From assembly GCA_040285825.1 (NCBI GenBank), contig JAUPSS010000004.1, positions 5,587,658-5,651,657 on the forward strand: a DNA stretch of 64,000 nt, in the 5' to 3' direction. A program made the position numbers and the translations under genes. How positions within the stretch are numbered: the first letter of the stretch is position 1; each line of letters opens with the position of its first letter. Shown here one piece after another: positions 44,015-55,800 of the stretch. This DNA is from Eukaryota sp. TZLM1-RC. Its lineage: Eukaryota > Metamonada: BaSk clade. A model generated the notes under the pieces. That model was not told the DNA's origin and did not search any database. It was given only the letters and a program-made list of their open reading frames with translations.

Positions 44015-44160
44015 CTTTTAACATTGTGATTAATTGCACGAACTTCCACATTGTTGGACTCAAGAAAACAACTGTTTAGCACGTGGTTAACTGATTCGAA
44101 TTTTAAAGCATTATTTTTGTTTTCTTTACAAGTAGCTTTGGTCAAATATTTCGATGAATT

Positions 44161-44684
44161 GAATCCAACACCGCCAAGTTGAACATCAGAAAAAATATGA
44201 TTTTTCAAAATTGATGGATCAACAGACATTAAATCAGCCAAAAATTGGGTACGTATTTTGTTAAATTGTCTACAAAAATTGTAAGTTAGGGATGGAGGTA
44301 ATGATCTCAGTAAATGAGTAATTTTTCCAGCATAACAAATTTTCAAAAGAAAAAACTTAAGATGTTTTTCCAATTCAAGAGTCTTTATGACTTCTAGCTC
44401 TTTTTTAATTGAATTTAAATAATTTTCAAGGCTATCAAGTGTTTTTTCGGCGGAACCTAAATAGCAACCAAGAAAGCAGAAACTAGTTGAAGTATAATCA
44501 ATATATGGAACTTCAAGGGAATTAATTATTAACTTAACATTTTTCCTAGAAATACAAAAACATTTTTGAACATTCAACTCAAGACCTATGGATTGGTATA
44601 ATGTAGCAGCTTCATTAGCAACCCTATTAATTGTACTTTCTGGACCAATACAAGAAATGTCATCCATGTAGGCTACCACTTGAT
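44161..44684 (-). pseudogene. Epsilon LINE RT fragment
   Basis: On the minus strand this runs from VAYMDDISCIG through KCFCISRKN and LGCYLGSAE to LGGVGF. It matches the plus-strand epsilon piece at the right end of the window (63413-64000). It starts exactly at the catalytic-motif region, after alpha sequence. The frame is open, but it has lost its beginning and end. Confidence 0.75.
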
Positions 44685-45299
44685 GTAATTTCTCGAGAAC
44701 ATTTACAAATTAAATTATGAGGTAAATTATCAGGCCAGATAAAGGAACGAAATCTCATATTCAGAGTCCAAGCAGAATCGGATAAGAGAGTACCATAAAC
44801 TTGTGGAATTGTTGTTACTAAGGCAGAAGAAGTACTGTCACACATATCTTGTAAAAGATTTGCAAAAGCGGGATTCTTTTTCTTGGCCAAGCCAAGTCTA
44901 ACATCAAAATCCAAGCTTTCAAAAATCTTTGACAATTTTTGTTGAAGCTTTTTACAGCAAAACTGTAAATTAAATAGAGATCGGTTTGGAATTTCTTGAA
45001 TTGATTGAGGAAAACATTTGGTCCAAATTTGTGGCGGTAATTTTTCAAGTTCACAAGATAACTCATACAAATAGGGACTACAATTGGGGACTAACAGATG
45101 AGAATCATCAGGAAATCTACGAGAAAATTCATAAATAAAATTTTTGCCACCACCCAAGAATGCTGATTGACACAAAATTGAAGATTTAGTAAATCCAATA
45201 CCACCCAAATTTGCTGAAGAAAATAAATGGCTTTTCAACATTCCTGGTTCTACATCCAATAAATCAGCAAAAAATTCTGTTCTCAATGAATTAAAAGAA
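44685..45299 (-). pseudogene. Alpha LINE fragment, first half of an interrupted copy
   Basis: This holds the post-RT region (SFNSLRTEFFADLLDVEPG ... ICKCSREIT) on the minus strand. Its right edge is continuous with 46819-47228 once the plus-strand alpha insertion between them is removed. The left edge joins epsilon within the C-C-H-C motif. Confidence 0.8.
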
Positions 45300-46818
45300 G
45301 GTTTACTAATTATAGTAGTGATGCTTTTAAGTTCCTTGGTTGTTGGTTAGGAAATGTGCCTCAAATTCAGAATGAATTGCAAGTTATTTTGGAAAAAATG
45401 AAAATTGAACTTGATTCAATTTCTTCTTTAGATATAGAAAAGCATATTAAATTTTTCAAGCTTAAAATTTGCTACACTGGGAGAATAACCCACATTGTGA
45501 GATCTTGTGCTCCTTCCATAGCATTAGATTTTTGTCGTTCTTTTAATTCATTGAGAACAGAATTTTTTGCTGATTTATTGGATGTAGAACCAGGAATGTT
45601 GAAAAGCCATTTATTTTCTTCAGCAAATTTGGGTGGTATTGGTTTTACTAAATCTTCAATTTTGTGTCAATCAGCATTCTTGGGTGGTGGCAAAAATTTT
45701 ATTTATGAATTTTCTCGTAGATTTCCTGATGATTCTCATCTGTTAGTCCCCAATTGTAGTCCCTATTTGTATGAGTTATCTTGTGAACTTGAAAAATTAC
45801 CGCCACAAATTTGGACCAAATGTTTTCCTCAATCAATTCAAGAAATTCCAAACCGATCTCTATTTAATTTACAGTTTTGCTGTAAAAAGCTTCAACAAAA
45901 ATTGTCAAAGATTTTTGAAAGCTTGGATTTTGATGTTAGACTTGGCTTGGCCAAGAAAAAGAATCCCGCTTTTGCAAATCTTTTACAAGATATGTGTGAC
46001 AGTACTTCTTCTGCCTTAGTAACAACAATTCCACAAGTTTATGGTACTCTCTTATCCGATTCTGCTTGGACTCTGAATATGAGATTTCGTTCCTTTATCT
46101 GGCCTGATAATTTACCTCATAATTTAATTTGTAAATGTTCTCGAGAAATTACAACTACTCATTTGTTAAATTGTAAACATTTTATTACTTTTAGAAGCAA
46201 GGTTCATGATGCTGTAAGAGACCAGTTATATTGTATGTGTAAATCTCATAGAATTGAATCCTTCTTGGAACCTCTGTTGTCAAATCTGTTTGATGCTGAA
46301 AATGATTTTCATAAGAATAATAGAGGTGATGTCATATTACCTGGATTAGATGGAAGCTTCATTTTATTGGATGTAATGTCTGTTGATCCTTGTAATGCCT
46401 CAAATGAAAGGCTTGTTAATTCTGAAATTCATAATCCCCTTTCAAATGCTGAAAATTTTAAATTCAAAAAATACAATGAACCTTTGTCCAAATTGGCCAG
46501 TCTACAGCATGCAAAGAACAATTTGTATCCATTTGTATTTTCCCTTTTTGGTTCACTTGCACCAACTGCTTTACGTTTTTTGGATGTTTTTGAAATGATT
46601 GTAAAGAGAAGAACTGGCAGAAATTTCAACAGATTGTTTTGGCAAAATAGAATTGTGTTTTCTATTTTTAAGGGGATGTTGAAGATGGTTTCTGATGCTT
46701 TGCTTTCTCTTGGATCTCACTATGAGAGAGTTGCATCTAGTGTTTTTGTTTTGGGAGAGATGGATTTTTTAGATGTTGATTTATAGGTTTAGAATAAAAT
46801 TAAATTTTTTTTAAAAAA
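45300..46818 (+). mobile_element. 5'-truncated alpha LINE inserted in an alpha copy
   Basis: The insertion begins inside RT (TNYSSDAFKFLGC) and runs to the 3' end (GGTTTAGAATAAAATTAAATTT plus A run). AATGAATTAAAAGAA is duplicated at 45285-45299 and 46819-46833. It lies opposite to its target copy, giving about 600-bp inverted repeats. Confidence 0.85.
45356..46786 (+). pseudogene. Alpha LINE C-terminal half: post-RT region and endonuclease
   Basis: 476 codons are open without a break. They cover LGGIGFTKSSILC, the C-C-H-C motif (CKCSREITTTHLLNC), HDAVRDQL, the endonuclease motifs NRGDVILPGLDG, ILLDVMSV and KFKKYNE, and the conserved C-terminal region (SLFGSLAPTALRFLD, NRIVFSIFKGML). It ends DFLDVDL. 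As a truncated insertion with no RT core or promoter it is a dead copy, although the coding sequence is intact. Confidence 0.82.
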
Positions 46819-47228
46819 AATGAATTAAAAGAACGACAAAAATCTAATGCTATGGAAGGAGCACAAGATCTCAAAATGTGGGTTATTCTCCAGTGTAGCA
46901 AATTTTAAGCATGAAAAATTTAATATGTTTTTCTATGTCTAAAGAAGAATTTGAATCAAGTTCAATTTTCATTTTTTCCAAAATAACTTGTAATTCATTC
47001 TGAATTTGAGGCACATTTCCTAACCAACAACCAAGGAACTTAAAAGCATCACTACTATAATTAGTAAAAGGGACAATAGAATCGTTTATCACGAGGTCTT
47101 GAGCAGAAGACCCAATCAGAAGGCATTTGCTGGCATTAAGATGAAGCCCAATATTTTCATATGAATCGGCAATTTCTTGAGCAACCAATTCTATTAAATC
47201 AAATGAACCAATCAAGGATATATCATCC
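46819..47228 (-). pseudogene. Alpha LINE fragment, second half of the interrupted copy
   Basis: RT from MDDISLIGSFD through LGCWLGNVPQIQ to KICYTG. It starts at the right-hand TSD and ends at 47228 within the YMDD region, where it joins a different part of alpha. Confidence 0.8.
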
Positions 47229-48260
47229 AAATATGAATTTCAGAATTAACAAGCCTTTCATTTGAGGCATTACAAGGATCAACAGACATTACATCCAATA
47301 AAATGAAGCTTCCATCTAATCCAGGTAATATGACATCACCTCTATTATTCTTATGAAAATCATTTTCAGCATCAAACAGATTTGACAACAGAGGTTCCAA
47401 GAAGGATTCAATTCTATGAGATTTACACATACAATATAACTGGTCTCTTACAGCATCATGAACCTTGCTTCTAAAAGTAATAAAATGTTTACAATTTAAC
47501 AAATGAGTAGTTGTAATTTCTCGAGAACATTTACAAATTAAATTATGAGGTAAATTATCAGGCCAGATAAAGGAACGAAATCTCATATTCAGAGTCCAAG
47601 CAGAATCGGATAAGAGAGTACCATAAACTTGTGGAATTGTTGTTACTAAGGCAGAAGAAGTACTGTCACACATATCTTGTAAAAAGATTTGCAAAAGCGG
47701 GATTCTTTTTCTTGGCCAAGCCAAGTCTAACATCAAAATCCAAGCTTTCAAAAATCTTTGACAATTTTTGTTGAAGTTTTTTACAGCAAAACTGTAAATT
47801 ATATAGAGATCGGTTTGGAATTTCTTGAATTGATTGAGGAAAACATTTGGTCCAAACTTTTTTTTATTTAAATTTAATTTTATTCTAAACCTATGAATCA
47901 ACATCTAAAAAAATTTGGTCCAAATTTGTGGCGGTAATTTTTCAAGTTTACAAGATTACTCATACAAATAGGGACTACAATTGGGGACTAACAGATGAGA
48001 ATCATCAGGAAATCTACGAGAAAATTCATAAATAAAATTTTTGCCACCACCCAAGAATGCTGATTGACACAAAATTGAAGATTTAGTAAAACCAATACCA
48101 CCCAAATTTGCTGAAGAAAATAAATGGCTTTTCAACATTCCTGGTTCTACATCCAATAAATCAGCAAAAAATTCTGTTCTCAATGAATTAAAAGAACGAC
48201 AAAAATCTAATGCTATGGAAGGAGCACAAGATCTCAAAATGTGGGTTATTCTCCCAGTGT
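47229..48260 (-). pseudogene. Alpha LINE fragment with a 56-bp tail insertion
   Basis: Post-RT and endonuclease sequence from RSCAPSIALDF (right) to ERLVNSEIH (left). A 56-bp alpha 3' end interrupts it at 47857-47912. At the left edge NSEIH is fused to the YMDD region of the neighbouring fragment. At 48260 it meets plus-strand alpha at a 3-4 base microhomology. Confidence 0.78.
47857..47912 (-). mobile_element. 56-bp insertion of an alpha LINE 3' end
   Basis: Contains only the last few codons, the stop and the GGTTTAGAATAAAATT tail of alpha with a poly(A). ATTTGGTCCAAA is present at 47845-47856 and 47913-47924, a 12-bp TSD. Removing it restores the surrounding alpha sequence. Confidence 0.82.
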
Positions 48261-48725
48261 TAGACTTGGCTTGGCCAAGAAAAAGAATCCCGCTTTTGCA
48301 AATCTTTTACAAGATATGTGTGACAGTACTTCTTCTGCCTTATCCCCTTTCAAATGCTGAAAATTTTAAATTCAAAAAATACAATGAACCTTTGTCCAAA
48401 TTGGCCAGTCTACAGCATGCAAAATACAATTTGTATCCATTTGTATTTTCCCTTTTTGGTTCACTTGCACCAACTGCTTTACGTTTTTTGGATGATTTTG
48501 AAATGATTGTAAAGAGAAGAACTGGCAGAAATTTCAACAGATTGTTTTGGCAAAATAGAATTGTGTTTTCTATTTTTAAAGGGATGTTGAAGATGGTTTC
48601 TGATGCTTTGCTTTCTCTTGGATCTCACTATGAGAGAGTTGCATCTAGTGTTTTTGTTTTGGGAGAGATGGATTTTTTAGATGTTGATTTATAGGTTTAG
48701 AATAAAAAGGTTTCGCTTAAAAAAA
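48260..48725 (+). pseudogene. Alpha LINE 3' fragment with internal deletion and alternate tail
   Basis: A short post-RT piece (RLGLAKKK ... DSTSSAL) is joined at about 48340 to the C-terminal region from PLSNAENFKFKKY to DFLDVDL, deleting most of the endonuclease. The 3' end is GGTTTAGAATAAAAAGGTTT then CGCTTA and an A run, a different tail from other alpha copies. Confidence 0.75.
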
Positions 48726-49940
48726 TTTTGCCAAAACAATCTGTTGAAATTTCTGCCAGTTCTTCTCTTTACAATCATTTCAAAATCATCCAAAAACGTA
48801 AAGCAGTTGGTGCAAGTGAACCAAAAAGGAATATACAAATGGATACAAATTGTATTTTGCATGCTGTAGACTGGCCAATTTGGACAAAGGTTCATTGTAT
48901 TTTTTGAATTTAAAATTTTCAGCATTTGAAAGGGGATTATGAATTTCAGAATTAACAAGCCTTTCATTTGAGGCATTACAAGGATCAACAGACATTACAT
49001 CCAATAAAATGAAGCTTCCATCTAATCCAGGTAATATGACATCACCTCTATTATTCTTATGAAAATCATTTTCAGCATCAAACAGATTTGACAACAAAGG
49101 TTCCAAGAAGGATTCAATTCTATGAGATTTACACATACAATATAACTGGTCTCTTACAGCATCATGAACCTTGCTTCTGAAAGTAATAAAATGTTTACAA
49201 TTTAACAAATGAGTAGTTGTAATTTCTCGAGAACATTTACAAATTAAATTATGAGGTAAATTATCAGGCCAGATAAAGGAACGAAATCTCATATTCAGAG
49301 TCCAAGCAGAATCGGATAAGAGAGTACCATAAACTTGTGGAATTGTTGTTACTAAGGCAGAAGAAGTACTGTCACACATATCTTGTAAAAGATTTGCAAA
49401 AACGGGATTCTTTTTCTTGGCCAAGCCAAGTCTAACATCAAAATCCAAGCTTTCAAAAATCTTTGACAATTTTTGTTGAAGTTTTTTACAGCAAAACTGT
49501 AAATTATATAGAGATCGGTTTGGAATTTCTTGAATTGATTGAGGAAAACATTTGGTCCAAATTTGTGGCGGTAATTTTTCAAGTTCACAAGATAACTCAT
49601 ACAAATAGGGACTACAATTGGGGACTAACAGATGAGAATCATCAGGAAATCTACGAGAAAATTCATAAATAAAATTTTTGCCACCACCCAAGAATGCTGA
49701 TTGACACAAAATTGAAGATTTAGTAAAACCAATACCACCCAAATTTGCTGAAGAAAATAAATGGCCTTTCAACATTCCTGGTTCTACATCCAATAAATCA
49801 GCAAAAAATTCTGTTCTCAATGAATTAAAAGAACGACAAAAATCTAATGCTATGGAAGGAGCACAAGATCTCAAAATGTGGGTTATTCTCCCAGTGTAGC
49901 AAATTTTAAGCATGAAAAATTTAATATGCTTTTCTATATC
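48726..49940 (-). pseudogene. Alpha LINE, first part of an interrupted minus copy
   Basis: From the C-terminal FNRLFWQN (left) through endonuclease and C-C-H-C to KICYTGRITH and IEKHIKFF (right). The frame 49913-48786 is open for 375 codons except at the C-terminus, where a deleted T run breaks it. It continues at 50808 after a plus-strand alpha insertion. Its own 3' end is missing. Confidence 0.8.
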
Positions 49941-50807
49941 CCGCTAAAAAGAATCCCGCTTTTGCAAATCTTTTACAAGATATGTGTGACAGTACTTCTT
50001 CTGCCTTAGTAACAACAATTCCACAAGTTTATGGTACTCTCTTATCCGATTCTGCTTGGACTCTGAATATGAGATTCGTTCCTTTATCTGGCCTGATAAT
50101 TTACCTCATAATTTAATTTGTAAATGTTCTCGAGAAATTACAACTACTCATTTGTTAAATTGTAAACATTTTATTACTTTTAGAAGCAAGGTTCATGATG
50201 CTGTAAGAGACCAGTTATATTGTATGTGTAAATCTCATAGAATTGAATCCTTCTTGGAACCTCTGTTGTCAAATCTGTTTGATGCTGAAAATGATTTTCA
50301 TAAGAATAATAGAGGTGATGTCATATTACCTGGATTAGATGGAAGCTTCATTTTATTGGATGTAATGTCTGTTGATCCTTGTAATGCCTCAAATGAAAGG
50401 CTTGTTAATTCTGAAATTCATAATCCCCTTTCAAATGCTGAAAATTTTAAATTCAAAAAATACAATGAACCTTTGTCCAAATTGGCCAGTCTACAGCATG
50501 CAAAATACAATTTGTATCCATTTGTATTTTCCCTTTTTGGTTCACTTGCACCAACTGCTTTACGTTTTTTGGATGATTTTGAAATGATTGTAAAGAGAAG
50601 AACTGGCAGAAATTTCAACAGATTGTTTTGGCAAAATAGAATTGTGTTTTCTATTTTTAAAGGGATGTTGAAGATGGTTTCTGATGCTTTGCTTTCTCTT
50701 GGATCTCACTATGAGAGAGTTGCATCTAGTGTTTTTGTTTTGGGAGAGATGGATTTTTTAGATGTTGATTTATAGGTTTAGAATAAAAAGGTTTCGCTTA
50801 AAAAAAA
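49941..50807 (+). mobile_element. 5'-truncated alpha LINE with alternate tail, inserted in alpha
   Basis: Starts in the post-RT region (KKNPAFANLLQDM) after five extra bases (CCGCT). Runs to DFLDVDL and the GGTTTCGCTTA tail with an A run. Instead of a TSD, 27 bases of the target alpha are missing between 49940 and 50808. Confidence 0.78.
50056..50775 (+). pseudogene. Alpha LINE C-terminal endonuclease fragment
   Basis: 239 open codons from IRSFIWPDNLPHNLICKC to the stop, with all endonuclease motifs (RGDVILPGLDG, LLDVMSV, KFKKYNE). One T is missing upstream (GAGATTCGTT versus GAGATTTCGTT), which separates it from the preceding residues. Confidence 0.78.
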
Positions 50808-51430
50808 TTTTCATTTTTTCCAAAATAACTTGCAATTCATTCTGAATTTGAGGCACATTTCCTAACCAACAACCAAGGAACTTAAAAGCATCACTACTAT
50901 AATTAGTAAAAGGGACAATAGAATCGTTTATCACGAGGTCTTGAGCAGAAGAGCCAATCAGAAGGCATTTGCTGGCATTAAGATGAAGCCCAATATTTTC
51001 ATATGAATCGGCAATTTCTTGAGCAACCAATTCTAGTAAATCAAATGAACCAATCAAGGATATATCATCCATATAAGCAACTATTTTTATAGAAGGGTAT
51101 TTTTGCTTAATGATATTTAAAGTTTTGTGAATAGCTAAACAAGACAATAATGGGCCTAAAGGATCTCCCTGCTTCACTCCAGAAGATGATTTAAGACCAA
51201 ATGAATTAAAAATTAAATCTGATTCTTTCCCATAAAAATGGTAGAAAAAACTCGATAGCTCAGGAAAGTCAGATTTAATAACTTCAAAAATTGCTTCTCG
51301 CTTTACAGAATTAAAAGCATTTTTAAAGTCGAGATTAAAAATAAAATTATTTTCCTCTGCATTAAAAAAGGTATCAGAGGCAATAGCAGCAACAGAAGCA
51401 CCATCAATTGTTTTGATTTCAAATTGATGA
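50808..51430 (-). pseudogene. Alpha LINE RT, second part of the interrupted minus copy
   Basis: RT from IKTIDGASVAA through FNLDFKNAFNS, SSGVKQGDPLG and YMDD to LQVILEKMKI, all open. At 51430 it ends against gamma sequence, so the alpha N-terminus is absent. Confidence 0.78.
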
Positions 51431-51720
51431 GGATTCAAAAATGTAGAACCGATAACACTCCTATCAAAGAAGATCAAAAAGATGAAAAAAAATGTGTTTT
51501 TTGTCGAAAGCTTGTTGCTGTCAATGATTCCGGTCGACCTTTACTTTTTTGTGATTCTTGTGTTGCTGCTGATCAGCTACGTTGTCCCATTCGTGTTCCT
51601 GCTCAGCTTAGTCCGTTGGCTTCGATACCTTTTGCTGTTGTTCTTCGTGCCTTTACTGAAAATCTCCGTAAAGGATTATGGGATGTTACGCCTATTTGGA
51701 AATTGTTTCTGAAAAAAGAT
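51431..51720 (+). pseudogene. Gamma LINE N-terminal part (outermost element of the nest)
   Basis: Encodes a zinc ribbon (KCVFCRKLV ... LLFCDSCVA), SPLASIPFAVVLRAF and TPIWKLFLKKD. Beta is inserted at GAAAAAAGAT. The gamma frame resumes at 60216 (DKNFYRK), so these pieces are one element. The sequence upstream of 51431 is cut off. Confidence 0.78.
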
Positions 51721-51803
51721 TTTTTTCTCTCTCCCTTAGTCAACCCTCTCATATTTCACTTTCTGTCACGGCGTCAAAGTCGTACTGTGTCTTTGCCAAA
51801 ACG

Positions 51804-52847
51804 ATGCCAGTGACTGACAGTGACTCTGATACTGATTGGAACGCCCAAGCAAAGATTCTACCCATCAGATCAAGCTCATCCCCTTCACTTCTCCACTCTC
51901 CCCACCCTTCAAGCTATGCTCGAAATTCTTCTCAAAAAAATTTGAAAATTTTTAAAAAAGATTTTTTGCCTTTGTGTGATGCCCCTGATATTACGCCTGA
52001 AAAAGTGCAAAAAAGAAGACATACCTGTTCCAAATGTGGCAAGGTTGGTCATAACATTAGAAAATGTCCTGATATTATTACCGAAAAAATGAGACTGAAA
52101 ACCAATATTTCTATTGTTAATAGTTTGCAAACGCCATCCGAACTAAATCTTCCTCCTGTTCCCAATGTTTCTGCTGATGATGTTAATTATGATTTAAATA
52201 TTGATCAAACTCATTTACCAAAAACTGTTGCTCCTGATCCTACGGATAATGTCTTGAAACATAGTTGTCCTTTTTGCAAAAAGTTCCTTTCTAATTCTTC
52301 TAATGGTCGCCCTCTCTTGTTTTGTTTTGACTGTCAAACAAGTGATTCTCTTCGTACACCTGTTAAAATTCCTGTAGAGGTGAGTCCTGCCAGTTCTGTT
52401 CCTTTATCAATGGAAATGCGTTCTTTTTCTTCGCAATTGAAATTAAACAAATGGAACATAACAAGATTTTGGAAATTCTTTGCCAAAAAGAATAAGAAGA
52501 AAATTAATGACAAACCAAAACAGAGAAAAGCTAATTCATCTTTTCAAGCAAGAAAATTGTTTTTGAGAGGTAGATATGGAAGCGGATTAAAAAATATTTT
52601 TTCGGGAAAACTGGCTGATACCAATCTCGAAACTGTTGAAAAATTGAAATCCCTCCATCCAACTGAAAATTTTGTGCCCCAGTAAGCCTTCTATTTGTCA
52701 ATATTGGCTCGAAAATTCATTTCAGGCTCAAGAAGTATTGAATGCCGTTGCTAAATTACCAAAAGGAAAAGCTGCTGGTCCTTCAGGCATTTCCTTTGAT
52801 TTGTTAAAAACTGCCTGTAAAAATGCTCCTGAAATTGTTGAGGATCT
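51804..52847 (+). pseudogene. Beta LINE protein, N-terminal part
   Basis: ATG 51804 begins MPVTDSDSDTDW, matching the alpha start. A CCHC zinc knuckle (CSKCGKVGHNIRKC, about residues 75-88) and a zinc ribbon (CPFCKKF ... LLFCFDC, about 155-178) come next, then VEVSPASSVPLSMEM and FLRGRYGSG. The frame changes near 52674 (ENF to CPSKP) and continues to PKGKAAGPSG and the insertion point of alpha at 52847. Two nucleic-acid-binding zinc modules before RT suggest RNA or target binding. Confidence 0.8.
52832..52847. other. TSD of full-length alpha, left copy
   Basis: AAATTGTTGAGGATCT, repeated at 56330-56345; a further T may belong to it on each side. Confidence 0.85.
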
Positions 52848-55800
52848 TTTTTTTTAAAATTTAATTTTATTCTAAACCTATAAATCAACATCTAAAAAAT
52901 CCATCTCTCCCAAAACAAAAACACTAGATGCAACTCTCTCATAGTGAGATCCAAGAGAAAGCAAAGCATCAGAAACCATCTTCAACATTCCTTTAAAAAT
53001 AGAAAACACAATTCTATTTTGCCAAAACAATCTGTTGAAATTTCTGCCAGTTCTTCTCTTTACAATCATTTCAAAATCATCCAAAAAACGTAAAGCAGTT
53101 GGTGCAAGTGAACCAAAAAGGGAAAATACAAATGGATACAAATTGTATTTTGCATGCTGTAGAGTGGCCAATTTGGACAAAGGTTCATTGTATTTTTTGA
53201 ATTTAAAATTTTCAGCATTTGAAAGGGGATTATGAATTTCAGAATTAACCAGCCTTTCATTTGAGGCATTACAAGGAGCAACAGACATTACATCCAATAA
53301 AGTGAAGGTTCCATCTAATCCAGGTAATATGACATCACCTCTATTATTCTTATGAAAATCATTTTCAGCATCAAACAGATTTGACAACAAAGGTTCCAAG
53401 AAGGATTCAATTCTATGAGATTTACACATACAATATAACTGGTCTCTTACAGCATCATGAACCTTGCTTCTAAAAGTAATAAAATGTTTACAATTTAACA
53501 AATGAGTAGTTGTAATTTCTCGAGAACATTTACAAATTAAATTATGAGGTAAATTATCAGGCCAGATAAAGGAACGAAATCTCATATTCAGAGTCCAAGC
53601 AGAATCGGATAAGAGAGTACCATAAACTTGTGGAATTGTTGTTACTAAGGCAGAAGAAGTACCGTCACACATATCTTGTAAAAGATTTGCAAAAGCGGGA
53701 TTCTTTTTCTTGGCCAAGCCAAGTCTAACATCAAAATCCAAGCTTTCAAAAATCTTTGACAATTTTTGTTGAAGCTTTTTACAGCAAAACTGTAAATTAA
53801 ATAGAGATCGGTTTGGAATTTCTTGAATTGATTGAGGAAAACATTTGGTCCAAATTTGTGGCGGTAATTTTTCAAGTTCACAAGATAACTCATACAAATA
53901 GGGACTACAATTGGGGACTAACAGATGAGAATCATCAGGAAATCTACGAGAAAATTCATAAATAAAATTTTTGCCACCACCCAAGAATGCTGATTGACAC
54001 AAAATTGAAGATTTAGTAAAACCAATACCACCCAAATTTGCTGAAGAAAATAAATGGCTTTTCAACATTCCTGGTTCTACATCCAATAAATCAGCAAAAA
54101 TTCTGTTCTCAATGAATTAAAAGAACGACAAAAATCTAATGCTATGGAAGGAGCACAAGATCTCAAAATGTGGGTTATTCTCCCAGTGTAGCAAATTTTA
54201 AGCATGAAAAATTTAATATGCTTTTCTATATCTAAAGAAGAAATTGAATCAAGTTCAATTTTCATTTTTTCCAAAATAACTTGCAATTCATTCTGAATTT
54301 GAGGCACATTTCCTAACCAACAACCAAGGAACTTAAAAGCATCACTACTATAATTAGTAAAAGGGACAATAGAATCGTTTATCACGAGGTCTTGAGCAGA
54401 AGAGCCAATCAGAAGGCATTTGCTGGCATTAAGATGAAGCCCAATATTTTCATATGAATCGGCAATTTTTTGAGCAACCAATTCTAGTAAATCAAATGAA
54501 CCAATCAAGGATATATCATCCATATAAGCAACTATTTTTATAGAAGGGTATTTTTGCTTAATGATATTTAAAGTTTTGTGAATAGCTAAACAAAACAATA
54601 ATGGGCCTAAAGGATCTCCCTGCTTCACTCCAGAAGATGATTTAAGACCAAATGAATTAAAAATAAAATCTGATTCTTTCCCATAAAAATGGTAGAAAAA
54701 ACTCGATAGCTCAGGAAAATCAGATTTAATAACTTCAAAAATTGCTTCTCGCTTTACAGAATTAAAAGCATTTTTAAAGTCGAGATTAAAAATAAAATTA
54801 TTTTCCTCTGCATTAAAAAAGGTATCAGAGGCAATAGCAGCAACAGAAGCACCATCAATTGTTTTGATTCCAAATTGATGAGGATTCAAAAATGTAGAAG
54901 CTTTGTCTTTGACACGATCGAAGACAATTGATGCTAGCAAACGAGAAAGAGATTCACCAACAGCAACTGGGCGTATTCCATCAGGTTTGATTCCGTTTCC
55001 AGGCTTTTACTAAAGCAATCAGACGTGCCGCGAGTAATTCAAATGGAGGATTAATTTTCAAAACAATCAATTGTTGAAAATAGTGGGCTAGATCATCAGC
55101 AATTTCGGGAGCACTGGAACATGCTATTTTTAAGAGATCAAAAGAAATTCCAGATGGGCCTGCTGCTTTCCCCTTTGGCAATTTTTGAATAGCTTTAAGA
55201 ACTTCAATTGCAGTAATAGGATTTTCAATCCAAAAAGGACACACTTCAGGCTTGCTGCACTTGAAATTTTCTTGAGGATGCAACTTTTGAAGTCTTTCAA
55301 GGGTATCAGAGTTTGCATCAGCCAAAGAAGAGGAAAACAAAGCCTGCTTTGCGGCACCATAACGACCACGTAAGCACAATTTACGGCAAATTTTTGATTG
55401 TACAATTTTTCTATTTCCAAATTTTTTCTTAAAACAATTTTTGTTTTTTCTAGCAAAATATTTCCAGAAGGATGAAATATTCCACTTATTATTTTTCAAT
55501 TCAGAAGTAAAATTTCTCATTTCCATTGAGAAGGGGATTGTGCTGGCGGGACTTATTTCTACTGGGATCCGGAACGGGGGTCTAACGGTATCAACGGCTT
55601 TACAATTCGTACAAAACAGAAGTTTTCGACCATTTCGTGAATCTGCAACATCTTTTTTGCAAAATGGACAACAAAAATTACTGTTTTCAGAAGGGGAAGA
55701 AGAGGGAACACTAGAAGCATTTAACTGTTGATCGTCAGAAACATTATTCTCAGCACCTTTCACAACGGCAACAGCTGGAACAGAACATTTGAGAATTTGT

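Larger units (their letters stand above)
41244..44160 (-). mobile_element. Delta LINE, nearly complete protein
   Basis: Read leftward the element covers the N-terminal zinc ribbon through RT and endonuclease to the start of the C-terminal signature (SLFGTLSKTALSFLDDF), where gypsy copy 4 cuts it. Its 5' part extends past a 63-bp gamma tail insertion (43952-44014): removing that and one TSD makes the reading frame continuous. Upstream of about 44160 the sequence becomes epsilon RT, another breakpoint whose exact base is uncertain. Confidence 0.78.

Noticed and set aside
47229-48725. Twin-priming structure at the 48260 inversion joint
   Set aside because: The plus and minus parts overlap in alpha coordinates; twin priming would give adjacent, not overlapping, segments.
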